From Dermatophagoides farinae (taxonomy: Eukaryota; Arthropoda; Arachnida; Sarcoptiformes; Pyroglyphidae), in NCBI RefSeq assembly GCF_024713945.1, contig NC_134682.1:868001-932000 (forward strand): a DNA stretch of 64,000 nt, read 5' to 3'. Within the stretch, counting starts at the first letter, position 1. Each line of letters begins with the position of its first letter. The position numbers and the translations under genes are program-made. The notes under the pieces are model-generated. The model was not told the origin of the DNA, searched no databases, and saw only the letters and a list, made by a program, of their open reading frames with translations. Below, in pieces: positions 12,602 to 24,200 of the stretch.

Positions 12602-13732
12602 ATGTCTCAACTAGAACAACAACAACAACAATGTCCAGATTGTCAATCACAAGATATTATCATTGAAGATTTCATTTCAGTTTGTACAAATTGTGGTAAC
12701 GTTGTAAATGATGAACCGAATTTGGTGTTTCAACCACAAACAACGAAAGATGGGGAAAAAATTTCGTATTCACAACAACAACAATATCATCAACAAAATA
12801 TTATCAAATTATCGGACCAAAAACGAACTACCGCTCCAGTATTATATGGCATTAAACTTATATCTACATTATCGAAAAATCTAAATATCTCTAAATCGAT
12901 TCGAGAAATGGCCATAACTTTATTTCGTGATGTTTGCAAAGAAAATGAATTTAAAAATCGTTCAACAAACTTCAAACAAAGTTTAGCTTTATGTTGTCTA
13001 TATGTGATCTGTAATCAGGAATGTAATCACATTACATTGAACGAATTTTTCAAAAATTCTGATAGTGTTTTCAAACATGTTGGTAAAATTTTATTAAGTT
13101 TACAGAAAAAACGTCCAGAACTTTTTGAAAAAAGTGCCAAAAAAATCGAATCACTAATACCATTATACCTGTTTAAACATGATTTTGTCGATAAAGAAAA
13201 AATGGCCATTTCGGATTATGCAACCGGATTAGTATGGATGTGGCAAGAAGCTTGCCTAATTCAAGGATTTAATCCTATCACTATAATTTATGTTGCATTG
13301 TTCTATGCATGGAAAGCAGTGGATCAAAAACGGTCATCGATTACGGTTAATAAATTTTGTGATCAATTCAATATATCGAACCGAATAGTATTGGATAAAA
13401 AGGTACGATTCTTTTTTAAAGTATTAAAAGATTTTGCCAACTGCTGTCCATTGCTTACCAATAGTGAAGAATTGACCAAAAATACTATTTCATTACGTAT
13501 TGAAAAAATTGTTTACATGAAACGATCGATCATTGCTGAATATAATCAACTCAATACCAATGGTAATCATCAACAGGTTAATGAACAAAAAAATAATGAA
13601 ATAATATCGAACAACAATAAACCAATAACATTTGAAGAAATAGAAGATCAAGATTTCTCCGATGAAGAGATTAATTCCTATATTCGTTCCGATCATGAAG
13701 TGGAAGAGATTCGTAAATTATCTAGTAATTGA
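12602..13732 (+). CDS. BRF2: BRF2-like TFIIIB subunit (TFIIB-related factor)
   Basis: This is a 376-residue, intronless gene. TFIIB-related factors recruit RNA polymerase III; in vertebrates BRF2 serves type 3 promoters such as U6 and 7SK. An N-terminal zinc ribbon is seen (C11, C14, C28, C31: CPDCQ...CTNCG), then two cyclin-like helical repeats at about residues 75-160 and 190-290. Blocks shared with vertebrate BRF2, as remembered, are the ISYS segment after the ribbon, LCCLYVICNQECNHITLNEF (like GCCVLITCRQ...LTMGAI), SVFKHVGKILLSL, DKEKM, and a second repeat with TIIYVALFYAWKAVDQKRSS then ITVNKFC (like VITAATFLAWQSL...CSLARFC). The long C-terminal BRF1 region is missing. BRF1, TFIIB or a TAF1B/Rrn7-type factor are the alternatives; length and the cited blocks favour BRF2. 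A polyadenylation signal follows at 13800. Confidence 0.78.
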   Translation: MSQLEQQQQQCPDCQSQDIIIEDFISVCTNCGNVVNDEPNLVFQPQTTKDGEKISYSQQQQYHQQNIIKLSDQKRTTAPVLYGIKLISTLSKNLNISKSIREMAITLFRDVCKENEFKNRSTNFKQSLALCCLYVICNQECNHITLNEFFKNSDSVFKHVGKILLSLQKKRPELFEKSAKKIESLIPLYLFKHDFVDKEKMAISDYATGLVWMWQEACLIQGFNPITIIYVALFYAWKAVDQKRSSITVNKFCDQFNISNRIVLDKKVRFFFKVLKDFANCCPLLTNSEELTKNTISLRIEKIVYMKRSIIAEYNQLNTNGNHQQVNEQKNNEIISNNNKPITFEEIEDQDFSDEEINSYIRSDHEVEEIRKLSSN

Positions 13733-14198
13733 ATCATTTATAATTTTGATATTTACATTCTATTCTAAATATCCTTATTTTTTCTGAATTATTAATATAA
13801 ATAAAATACCAGATTTTCTTTGATATTTGATAACTTTCTGAAATGTTGAATTTTTTTTTAAACTACATCAAAAAGCAACAGATGGCATTACATTTGATTT
13901 TGTTGATATTTCTCAACGGTCAAAAATAAATAATCTGTGTTCACACACACACACACACACACATTCATCCACTGAGAATTTGGCGTCTAAACTTTTTGAT
14001 TTGTTTATTATTTTCAATATTTTGAATTTCGAAACAATCATGAATAATCAATCAAGTTCATGTAGGTTTATATTCAATTGTTAAAATATAAAAATATATC
14101 ACATTTAAACTATTTCTATATACTATAATTGCATTGTATTTTTCATTGATTCATCTATTTTCTATCATTCTATTCTATATATAGCTATCCAAAACAAA
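13733..14198 (+). other. Short intergenic spacer with (CA)n
   Basis: It holds the BRF2-like 3'UTR and the upstream region of the next gene. A (CA)n tract lies at about 13942-13963. No further gene was seen. Confidence 0.5.
13800..13805 (+). terminator. Polyadenylation signal AATAAA of the BRF2-like gene
   Basis: A canonical AATAAA lies 68 bases after the BRF2-like stop codon, in an AT-rich context. Confidence 0.55.
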
Positions 14199-14846
14199 AT
14201 GGATAAAGTTTTTCAATTGTATGAAGAATTTTTGGCCAATCAAGATTCCGATTGTAGTGTTGATCTGAAAAATTCCGATATTGATTTTTTATTTGAAGAC
14301 GATGATGATGGTGATGTGGATATTGAAAAATTCAACAATTCCCTCTATAACGACAAAATACAAAATACACCATCATCGAAATGTCAGGATAATAATAATG
14401 ACCAGCTGATACGTACATTATCAGAACAAATAATATCAGCTTGGAAAGCTACTTCCGAATATCGTGATGAATTTTTACGTGAAAATGTTCCCGAACAAAT
14501 GCTTGTTTCGGATAAATTGAAATTAGAAACAACTACCGAAGAAGAAATATTGGAAACAGCAAAAACATTAATTGAAGATTTAAAGTATAAAGAAAGTGAA
14601 TATCCCAAACTAATGGCGAAAATTTTACGAAAAAAATACCGTAAAATATTAGATGATTTGAATGAAAATTTCAATGCCGATGAGGAAAGATTTGCTAAAC
14701 AAATGGAATCAATCAAGCAACAAACAATGAAAACATCGGATCAATGTTATTATGAAAATTTTCATTCAATAATCAAACGAATACTCAGCCAAAAAAAGGT
14801 GGAAGAAAATCTAAAAAAATATAAAATATTGATGGAAATTTCGTAA
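14199..14846 (+). CDS. Unrecognised acidic coiled-coil protein, 215 aa
   Basis: This is a single-exon reading frame with a good start context (CAAAATGG) and its own AATAAA at 14893. Codon use is even, unlike the repeat-driven spurious frames nearby. The first about 70 residues are acidic (LFEDDDDGDVDIEKF). The rest is charged and helical (LSEQIISAWKATSEYRDEF; EEEILETAKTLIEDLKYKES; DDLNENFNADEERFAKQMES), which suggests a coiled coil. No signal peptide, membrane segment or known catalytic motif is seen, and the family was not recognised. It lies 466 bases after the BRF2-like gene on the same strand and tail-to-tail with ash1. The size and helical character would fit a small structural or adaptor protein, but that is a guess. 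Confidence 0.7.
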   Translation: MDKVFQLYEEFLANQDSDCSVDLKNSDIDFLFEDDDDGDVDIEKFNNSLYNDKIQNTPSSKCQDNNNDQLIRTLSEQIISAWKATSEYRDEFLRENVPEQMLVSDKLKLETTTEEEILETAKTLIEDLKYKESEYPKLMAKILRKKYRKILDDLNENFNADEERFAKQMESIKQQTMKTSDQCYYENFHSIIKRILSQKKVEENLKKYKILMEIS

Positions 14847-15230
14847 CAAAAATGAAATTATTTTCATTGATTTTTTTTAAAAAAAATCCAAAAATAAATT
14901 TCTTTTTAATATTTTAGATCGTTTTTTTTACATGCCAAATAAAATATACAAAATATATATAAATATAAAATATATGAAAAAAATACTGGTCGATTGTGTA
15001 TGGCGCGTGTGATTCATTCATACATGATTGATGTTTTGAACACACATAATGTGATGATGAAGTGAATTGAGAAAATGCGTTTGTATACAGAGAAAAAAAA
15101 TTGATAATTAGAATCGAATCGATATGAGGCAAAAAAAAAATTAATGAATAATGATGATGTGAAATGTAATTATCTACAATTGTCGATTTGCAAATTTCAT
15201 CGTTCATTACATACACAACACACACACAGT
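14847..15230. other. Tail-to-tail spacer between the coiled-coil gene and ash1
   Basis: It contains the AATAAA at 14893-14898 for the plus-strand gene and the short 3'UTR of ash1 on the minus strand. AT-rich; no gene was seen. Confidence 0.55.
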
Positions 15231-18200
15231 TTACAATTCCGATTCTGGTTTTTGTTGCTGTTGTTCTTTTAACAATTCCTGATAATATGCCTGTTCATTC
15301 AGTTTATTGGTCAATTTCCATAATCGAATCATTTTGTGTTTTTTTGTCTTTATATATGAAATGAACAAAAAAAATCAAAATTAACATTCGATCAAGATTA
15401 TTAAATGCCATATTACATACCTTTTCGTCAATTTCAGGAACCTTTGTAATAATAGCTGAAGTTGTAGATGATCGAGTATTGTCATCCTGTTGATCAATAT
15501 TTTCATCAAACTTATTGCCATGGTGGTTATCTTTACGATTAGATTTTGTTTTCTTTGCAACTGGTTCTGGCACTTGGTGTGGCTGTGTAAAAAATTCAAT
15601 TTGATCATTAAAAGAAATGATGATAAAAATACATTAATAGCTTACAGAATAAGTTCTTTTGATTTTCAATTTTTCAGGATACATTTCAAATGCATAGCTC
15701 TTAATATTGACTGGAAAATGTGCCGATTTCGGGATTCGACTAAATGATTTGGCACCGCGATCAACACGCATTTCACAAATGAATACATCTTTTGGATCAT
15801 ATCCGATTGGTCGACCTTTTGTATAGGTGGATGGATCTAAAACCATACAGGTTTTTCGCACCTCTTCCATTGCTGCCCATTCACAAAGTGGTGATCGTAA
15901 CAATTCATTTGGATAGAATTTACGTGTTGGTTCATGATAAGTTTCCGAAGGCCAAATATAATGATGGCCAAATAAAATTCGTTGTCCAGTATTTTTAATG
16001 ATGGCCAAATGTTGAACACGAATAATGATACATTGTTGGCGTTCGAATGGATGTGATCGTGTTTTGATAGCATTATCAGCTGCTGTTCTAATTGTTTCAA
16101 TAAAATGTTCACCATCTATTTGTTGTTCAGCATTCTTTTTTCCGGATAATTGTTTCGATGTCACAGGATTCGGTGATTGACGGTATATATAAACACAATC
16201 ACCAAGTCGAATTCGAAGACCCTTTTCGATTGGAGATTCCAATGTTAGATAATAATTCATTGGAAATGGCATATCAAAATTTGGCAGATTATTAGGCAAT
16301 GGTATATCCTATGATGATTATAAATAAACATTTACATTAATAATAATTTTAAAAAATTAAAAATCATTTGATGAATTTACCTTTGGCACAGGTCTAGGCT
16401 GACAAACTTCACAAACGTATTCATTTTCATTGAGATTGACTTCAGAAAATTGTTGAACACAATCAAAATGTTGCCAAATCTATGATTGAAACAATCAATT
16501 GTTTTTAATTCAAAACAAAAATTCATAGATAACAAATCTTACCTCGCATTTGTCACATTGAATCATTTGACCTTCTTCTCGGAGAATTCCACAAATACAA
16601 CGAATCACTTCTTCATTATTCTTTTCTTTAATCTGTAAATGTTGTTGAATTAATGAATCACTAGTGGTTTCGGAATTTCCATCATTTTCTTTCTTTAACT
16701 TTTTAGGAATAAACGATTCTACAATTCGTGGAAGAGAAAAATGTTCAGATATTCGAATCGGTTCATTCGATTCCAATACTCCAATGAATTTGTTCATTCT
16801 TTTTCGATTCATTTCGGTCAATTTAGTTCCTTTGAATTTTTCACCAAAAATATTCTTGCTACCATTGCATAGTGCTGCTGATGAATCATTTTCCGTATCA
16901 ACAATGTCCTTTATGATTGAATGTTTTTCTTTCAGCTTATCCGACAACAATTTGTATGCATCCCTTTCCATGGAATCAATTTCATCACAGCTAATACGAA
17001 TAAAGGTAAAATCATCATTGTCTAAAGTATTTGTCGATTCCGATGGTGATTTTGATCTTTTTCCATTTGTCGTAGTGGCTGTATTGTATCCATTTTTAGT
17101 TAATTTAAGTTTCTTCAATTTACTATTTCCATTGGTAATATCCAAACGAAATTCTTGTAGCTGTTCTTTTATATGTGAAATAATATTCCGTTCAAATGCG
17201 TCGATCTGTATCAATTTTCCAGTCCTAATTTGATCAATAAGCGGAGTGAAGCTGATCAAACTATTATTAATAGCATTTTCATGTTCATTAATTTTATTTC
17301 GTTTTCGTTTGACAGCTCCATGATTATTATTGTCATTATTGACATAATCTTCACCACCATTTTTTGGAATACCATTCTTATCATAATGATAACCTTTGAA
17401 AATGGTTGAGTATACTTTATTCAATATAAACAAACCAATTTCACGGCAAATGTTTGAGTAAATCTGTGTAAGTTTCAAAATTTTTGTATTCGGATCATTG
17501 CCCACACGTGAAATGCCACGAGTTTTAATAGAACAATTACTAGATAATAGACGACTAGTTGAAGATTCAGAATCGGAACCATTTCCATTATTATCACTTG
17601 TATAACGGATTCGATATAGATTTTTTTGATCATTATCTTGATTATTATCTAAATAGTTTTGCAATGCCAGATAGAATCGTCTTGTTTTTTCGAAATTTCT
17701 TCTCATAAACAATAAATCCTTTAGTATTTTTTGCTTTTTCGTATAACTAAGTGGTTCCATTTTTCTTTTCAACATGATTGGATCATAAGAAATTTCGACC
17801 ACATTCTCTTGTTGTGAAATGATGTCCTGTTTTCGAAGATTTTTACCATTTTTCACAATACTGACAGGCACTTTGATCTTTTTGGTTGCACGACGAACAA
17901 ACAGAAAACTTCGTCCAAGAGGATCGTTTGGAGGCAATCGAGAATATGGTTTAAGAAATGCATAAGGAAATTCAATTAATGGTTTTGTTTCCTCCGTTGA
18001 AATTGTTGGTTCTTCACTAGCAACATCGACATCCATTTGAATCGAGCCTGCTGCTTCATTACTGTTCCCCGTTAATTTTGGATTTAATGAATTCTTTCCA
18101 TTGATGAAACCACGACATTTCAATGAACCACAATGGCATATTTGTTTGGTTTCAACGTTGAAATTATGAAAATTATAATCATAAAACAGTTCTTCCATTG

Positions 18201-21200
18201 ATTCAATATCTCGTAAGGCAAACATGCAGATTCGATAATATCCATTAACGGCCCATTTTTGCATCTCGCAATTTGGTTCACAAGAATGATTGACAAAACG
18301 ACCTTCATTACCAACACGATAACCATCGATGACAACACCAGGCTCAATTTTCAAACAATAATGGTGTTGATCATTATTGTAGCGTTCATTCATACGTTTC
18401 AAAAACAATCGATCGCTAACTATTTCTCCAATATATTCGAGAATAAATTCACCTTTTTGAATTTTTTCGGTAGTTCGAATCCCCCAACCACGATGCCTGG
18501 TCATGAATCGTTCTAATCCAGGACTCCAATGATGACGTTGAATTCGTTGATTTGAACATTTATCTTTTGCTGGACAAGTTTGTGGCCAACATTCCTGATA
18601 CATCATACGATTAATACAATCGGTACCACATGCTGATTCGTTCGGGCTTCTTGGCATTGTACAACTACATGATTGTTGTGAATCAGTGGCTACAGGTTTA
18701 ACATCGACAAAAACATTTTGACGTACACGACGATAATTGGCAGAACTCATCAACAATGGAAATGGATTGTATTTATATTGATACCAGATATCGAAACTGA
18801 GATGAAAATCTTGTCGAAAACTTGGATCTTGTGGAAGAAATTTTCTAGGAATCGAATCATTGTTATGTTGTTTAGATTTTGTACTATCGATTTCTCCATC
18901 TTTGGATGAATTAAATGACGATGGTAAGCAAATCGGAGGAAATGGTAATATTGGCTTTGGCCATGTTTTGTTATCAATTGATTTTTGAGCATCATTTCTA
19001 TTATTATTGTCATCACTTTCAGAAGTTGATGTTGTTGTCTTGGATTTATCATCATCAGTTTTGACTAGAACATTCGAAAAAGATCTATCATTATCATTAT
19101 TCGTCGTCGTTGAATTATCATTAGTTTTTGAAGCAAAATATTCATCAGAATGTAATTGAATAAATTCTTCTGAATAAAGTCCAGCTTGATAATATTTTTT
19201 CGATGGAATTGGCCTTATAAATGGATTCGATTTGATGGGATAAACTTTTTTATGTCTATTATTCTGTTTATTTGATGGAGCAGTAACCATATAGATAGGA
19301 TAATCTGGATCATCATCTTCTTGACTTGATGTCGACGATGTTGTTGCAGTGGTCGATTGTCCAGTTGGAAATGAATGTATACTTGTAGAATCGGAATCTG
19401 AAAAATTTGATGATTTCTGCTTTGTATTTTTTTTATTGGATTTCTTTTTATTAGATTTACTTGCATCACTTTCAGATGATGACCATGATGATGATGATGA
19501 TGATGATGATAATGATGATTCACTTGATTTTTTCATTTTATTTTTTGTTGTTTGACTTTTTGATTTGACAATTTTTTTCATCATAGTTTCATTGTCATTA
19601 ACTTCGGCCATCATTATTGGATTCATAGAATTTTGATTCTTGTTTTTTGTATTAACAACAGTTTTGTTACGTTTTCTTGGCTTTGTAAATCCAGTCTTGT
19701 TGATAACACGTCTTCGTTTCTTTTTATTATTGTTTGCGATTGTTTTTTGAGCTTCATTAGTTTTCGAATCATTTTTCTTAGTATCAACTACAACAACGGT
19801 GGTATTCGCAGTTTGAGCAATTTCTTTATTCTTATTATTATTAGCTAAACCAGATTTTTTGTTGTTCATCTGGGTTTTAGATTTTACGGTATTAGTTTCA
19901 TTGATGGTAGCTGAGCTACTTAATTTTGATGTACGATTATTATTACCACCACCACCACCACCAGCAGCATTAATAGATTGGCGTGACATATTTTCACTAG
20001 AATTATTGAGATCTTCGTCTTTTGTTGAAAATAAATGTTGAATATTCTTTGATTTAATGTTAATATTTGTATTTTTTATTTCGTGTTTCAATAAATTTTT
20101 GTCGACACTTTTAGCTTGTAATTCTTGTTTACGTTTCGTTTCACACTTTTTCTTCTTTTTATTACCACAATTTGATCGATTATCATTATCATCATTCGTA
20201 ATTGTTGTTGTTTTATTCTCGTTTTCGTCATCGGTACCATCAAATTCGTCATCAGCATCAGCTTCATCTAAATCAACATTGGTCACTTTTGATAACGATG
20301 ATGATTTTAAATCATTGACATTTTGGCAATCACATTCATTATTAACTAAATAATTTTTATCACTTGATGATACTAATAAATAAGTTGAAAAAAAAGATAA
20401 AGTAAAATAACCGAAATCAAAAATAAAGAAAAAAAAATTTTTTTTGGCGGGCAAAAAAAAATCCTTACCTGGTTGCTGTTCGATATAATCACGATAAATG
20501 GCAGTGTTATTTCTGGTTGTTGATTGAATTTTTGTTCGTTTCGTTACACCTACACCAACAATCCGGCCGGTTTCTATTGATTGTTGTTGTTGATTCGACA
20601 ATAGATCAACGATAGATTCGGCGGTTTTTTGTTCCGTCGACAACGACGACGACGACGACGACGACAAAGATGATGATGCTGTTGCTACTATTGATGTTGT
20701 TGATGATTGTATTTGCTGCCGTTTAGCTTGACTCGAATTCGATTGGCTCATTATTGTCGTAATTGTGCCACTTCTACGATTGCTGCTAGAAATTGTTGAA
20801 CCAACATGTTTATCCAATACTGTGGTTGTATCATTTGGAATAGCATGTTGTTTCGATAATTTTAGTTCCAAATCTAATGATGATTGTCGTAGTGGTGGTT
20901 GTGTTGTTGTTGTTTTTGATTCTCGTTGTTTATTTATTTTATAACTACTACTACTACTACTACTATTAGTAACATTTTCGGCTGCTACATTATCTTTGTT
21001 CATATTTGGAACGTTCGATGGCGGCACTGATTCTTTGGATATTTTTCGAATATTTGATCCATAACTATTATTATTATTAATGATGGATGATGATAGCAAT
21101 GGAAATATTTTAGCAGGAATAATGGGACGAGGATGACCACAACCAACTGATTTTACACTTTTACTTGAAGTATTAACAACAGTTGTGGATGGAGGGGATG

Positions 21201-24200
21201 GCGTAATTAAATCGACAGAGGTCGATGAATTTGCTGTTTTACTTTTAGATTTATTTTTCTGTTTACCGCCACCGCCACCACCACCAGATACGGATGTTGC
21301 TGATGAAAATTGATTTGGTGATGATGATGATGATGATGAAGATGGTTCTTGTTCATCAGGACGATGTTGTCGTTTCTTTAATGGTAATAATCGTTGATTA
21401 TCATCTGATGATGAATTTTTATTCAGCCCGTTGTTTATAATAATGATATTATTATCTTTACCAATGTTGGATGTTGCCGTTGTAATCGTTTTTAATGTCA
21501 AATTCGTGGATCGTCGCTGATGATGTGAAGCAATTAATCGACTAGATTTAGTTATCTTTCCTATTGATGATTTCGTATATGTACATTGTCGAAATAATGG
21601 ATGCAATGCATGATGATCAATAGTTGGGCCATTAGTGCCCGTTAAATGCAAACATTTCAACCAATGAATAATCGAGTCAATTTTATTCATCAAAATCGGA
21701 TCAAATAATGATGCTGTGGTCAAAGATGATGTCGATGAATTTTTGCCACCATCTAAGCCTGTCGATAAGATGGAAAATCCTTTTTTACCATTATTATTAC
21801 TTGATGATGATGAATTTCGTTTTTTATTTTGTTTCGATTTATGTTTCTTATAATCATTTGCAGAAGATGAAATGGATTTGGATGATCGTAATTTTTCTTT
21901 ACGATGTTTTTTCTTTTTCGAACTTTTACTCACATTAGTATTATTATTATGAATGACTGTCATTTCTTTATGATTGTTTTTCTTTTTTTCCAAATCCAAA
22001 ATAGTTTTATCATTGCCAATTACCAATGCTTGATGACCATCATCATCTATTGATTTTGATTGTAATGGTGCCGCCGATGGTTTTCGATCCATTTCTTTTT
22101 GAATATTTTTTACATCATTTGTTTTTGGTGATTGTTTCGTTGAAATCGGAAACACAAGCGGTTGATCTAATGCAGATGATTTCAATAAATTATCACCAGT
22201 TTGATGTTGCTTCAACACTGGTGGTGGCGGTGCAGGTGGTGGTGGTAATGATGTATGTTTATTCGATTGCTTCAATTGTTGTTTTGGAGAATGATGTTGT
22301 TGTTGTTGTTGTTGACTGTTGTTGTTGTTGTTGTTGTCATTATCATCGACATCACTTAGACCAGAACTGGCAGCATTAAAAGAATCGATTGTATCTTTCA
22401 CCGAACGAACTAGACTTTCAAATTCATCTGATTGTGGTGATTTCATTACCAGAATATCCGATTGTAATTGTGTTGATGATTGTTGTGGTTTATTTGTGGA
22501 AATTTCATTCGTAGAAGACGACGACAAAGATTGAGATTGTTGAGACGTTATGGTAGTTACTGTTACCGGTGTTGATGTTTTCGAGGTAATTATATTCGAT
22601 GTTGTTGTCGGTATATTGCACTCGGTAGATGATGATGATGATAATGATGACAATGATTTCTTTGATTCTGGAAGTTTAATAGAAAGTTGAGCTGTTTTAG
22701 GAGCTAATTTCTCAATTTTAGGTTGTATATTTTTCAATTCAGATTGCCGTGATTTAATTGAATTTTGATTTTTTGATTCTGAATTCTTCTGAATCAACGT
22801 TATCGGTGTTGTTGATGTTGTTGTTGTTGTTGTTGTCGTAGGAGCATTGGCTATTATCACAGGACTTGAAAGATTAGAACGATGAAATTGTTGTTGTTGA
22901 TGTGGCTGAGGATGATGATGTGGCGGTGGACCGCTACGACCGGTTGGTGAAATTACTGATAATAATAATGGTGTTCCAAAAACTGAAGATGGAGCAGGCG
23001 GTGGTGGTGCTTGAATAGAAATTGGTTGCATCAAACCTGGTGATGGTTGTGAAAATAAAGTATATGGCAAATGTGGATTTAAAGCAGAATTTGGTGCCAA
23101 AATTAAACTATTTGTATTAGTAGCTGTCAATGGTTTAATAGTAGCTGCTGTGGATGCTGATGCAGTTTTAGTTGCGCTAGTTGTTGTCAAAATTGATGAT
23201 GACGGCTGAGACATTTTAGCTGCTTGCGAACCAACAATATTAATTGTTGCCGTTGTTGTTGTTGTTGTTGTTATTGACGGTTTAATTGTTGTTAATGATT
23301 TCGTAGTGGAATTTGAAGTAATCATCGATGCAACAGATGAAGAATGTTGAACATAATGATGAACCAATTGATTATTATTGGAAAATGAATTTGTTGCCAC
23401 TTGTGCCGATGATGATGTTAATGATGATGATGATGATGATTGTAATGGTGATTGTAATAATAACAATGTTTGTGGTGATATTATTGTCGATAATGGTGAA
23501 TGTTGTTGATTTGTCGCAGAATGATGTGCTGCCTGATGATGTGGATGATTCGGTGATACGGTATTCGGTAAGATTGTAATGGCAGGACCGGTTCCAAAAT
23601 TTGTTCTAGTTACATCCTGTATAGAAGATGATATTGAATTGGTCGTTTGTTTTATATTTAATAATTTATCCTTATTCGATTTGTTATGATGTTGTTGTGG
23701 TAAACTTTTTGCTATTACAGTCGTATTTGCTGCATTAGCTGTTGTTAGATTATGTTGTGAGGAAGTTGTTTGAACGATTCGAGGTAAGATAAATGGTGGC
23801 GATGTTGTTGTTGTTGTTGTTGATGTCATTGCATTGGATGATGCCGTATTGGACAATAAACTACCAGTAGCGGATGATTTTGCCGATGTAAGGCCAAACA
23901 TCATTAAAGAATGAGCGGCAGCAGCAGCAGCAGCAGCTGAAGATGGATCAGTACCGGGAAATGGAAAATTCAATGTAGATTTTGGCATTAATAATGGAGC
24001 TGTTGCAGTTGCTGCTGATACCGCTGTTGTAGCTGATGATGATGGTGAAAATTGTGGAGTATTTGACAATAATGTTGAATGTTGCATTGCGGCAGGAAAT
24101 GAAAATGGTGATAATGCTGCTGCTGCTGTAGCTGATCCGGTTGATAATGGTGGTGATGTAAATATAGTCAATTGAGATTGTTGTTGTTGTTGTTGTTGTT

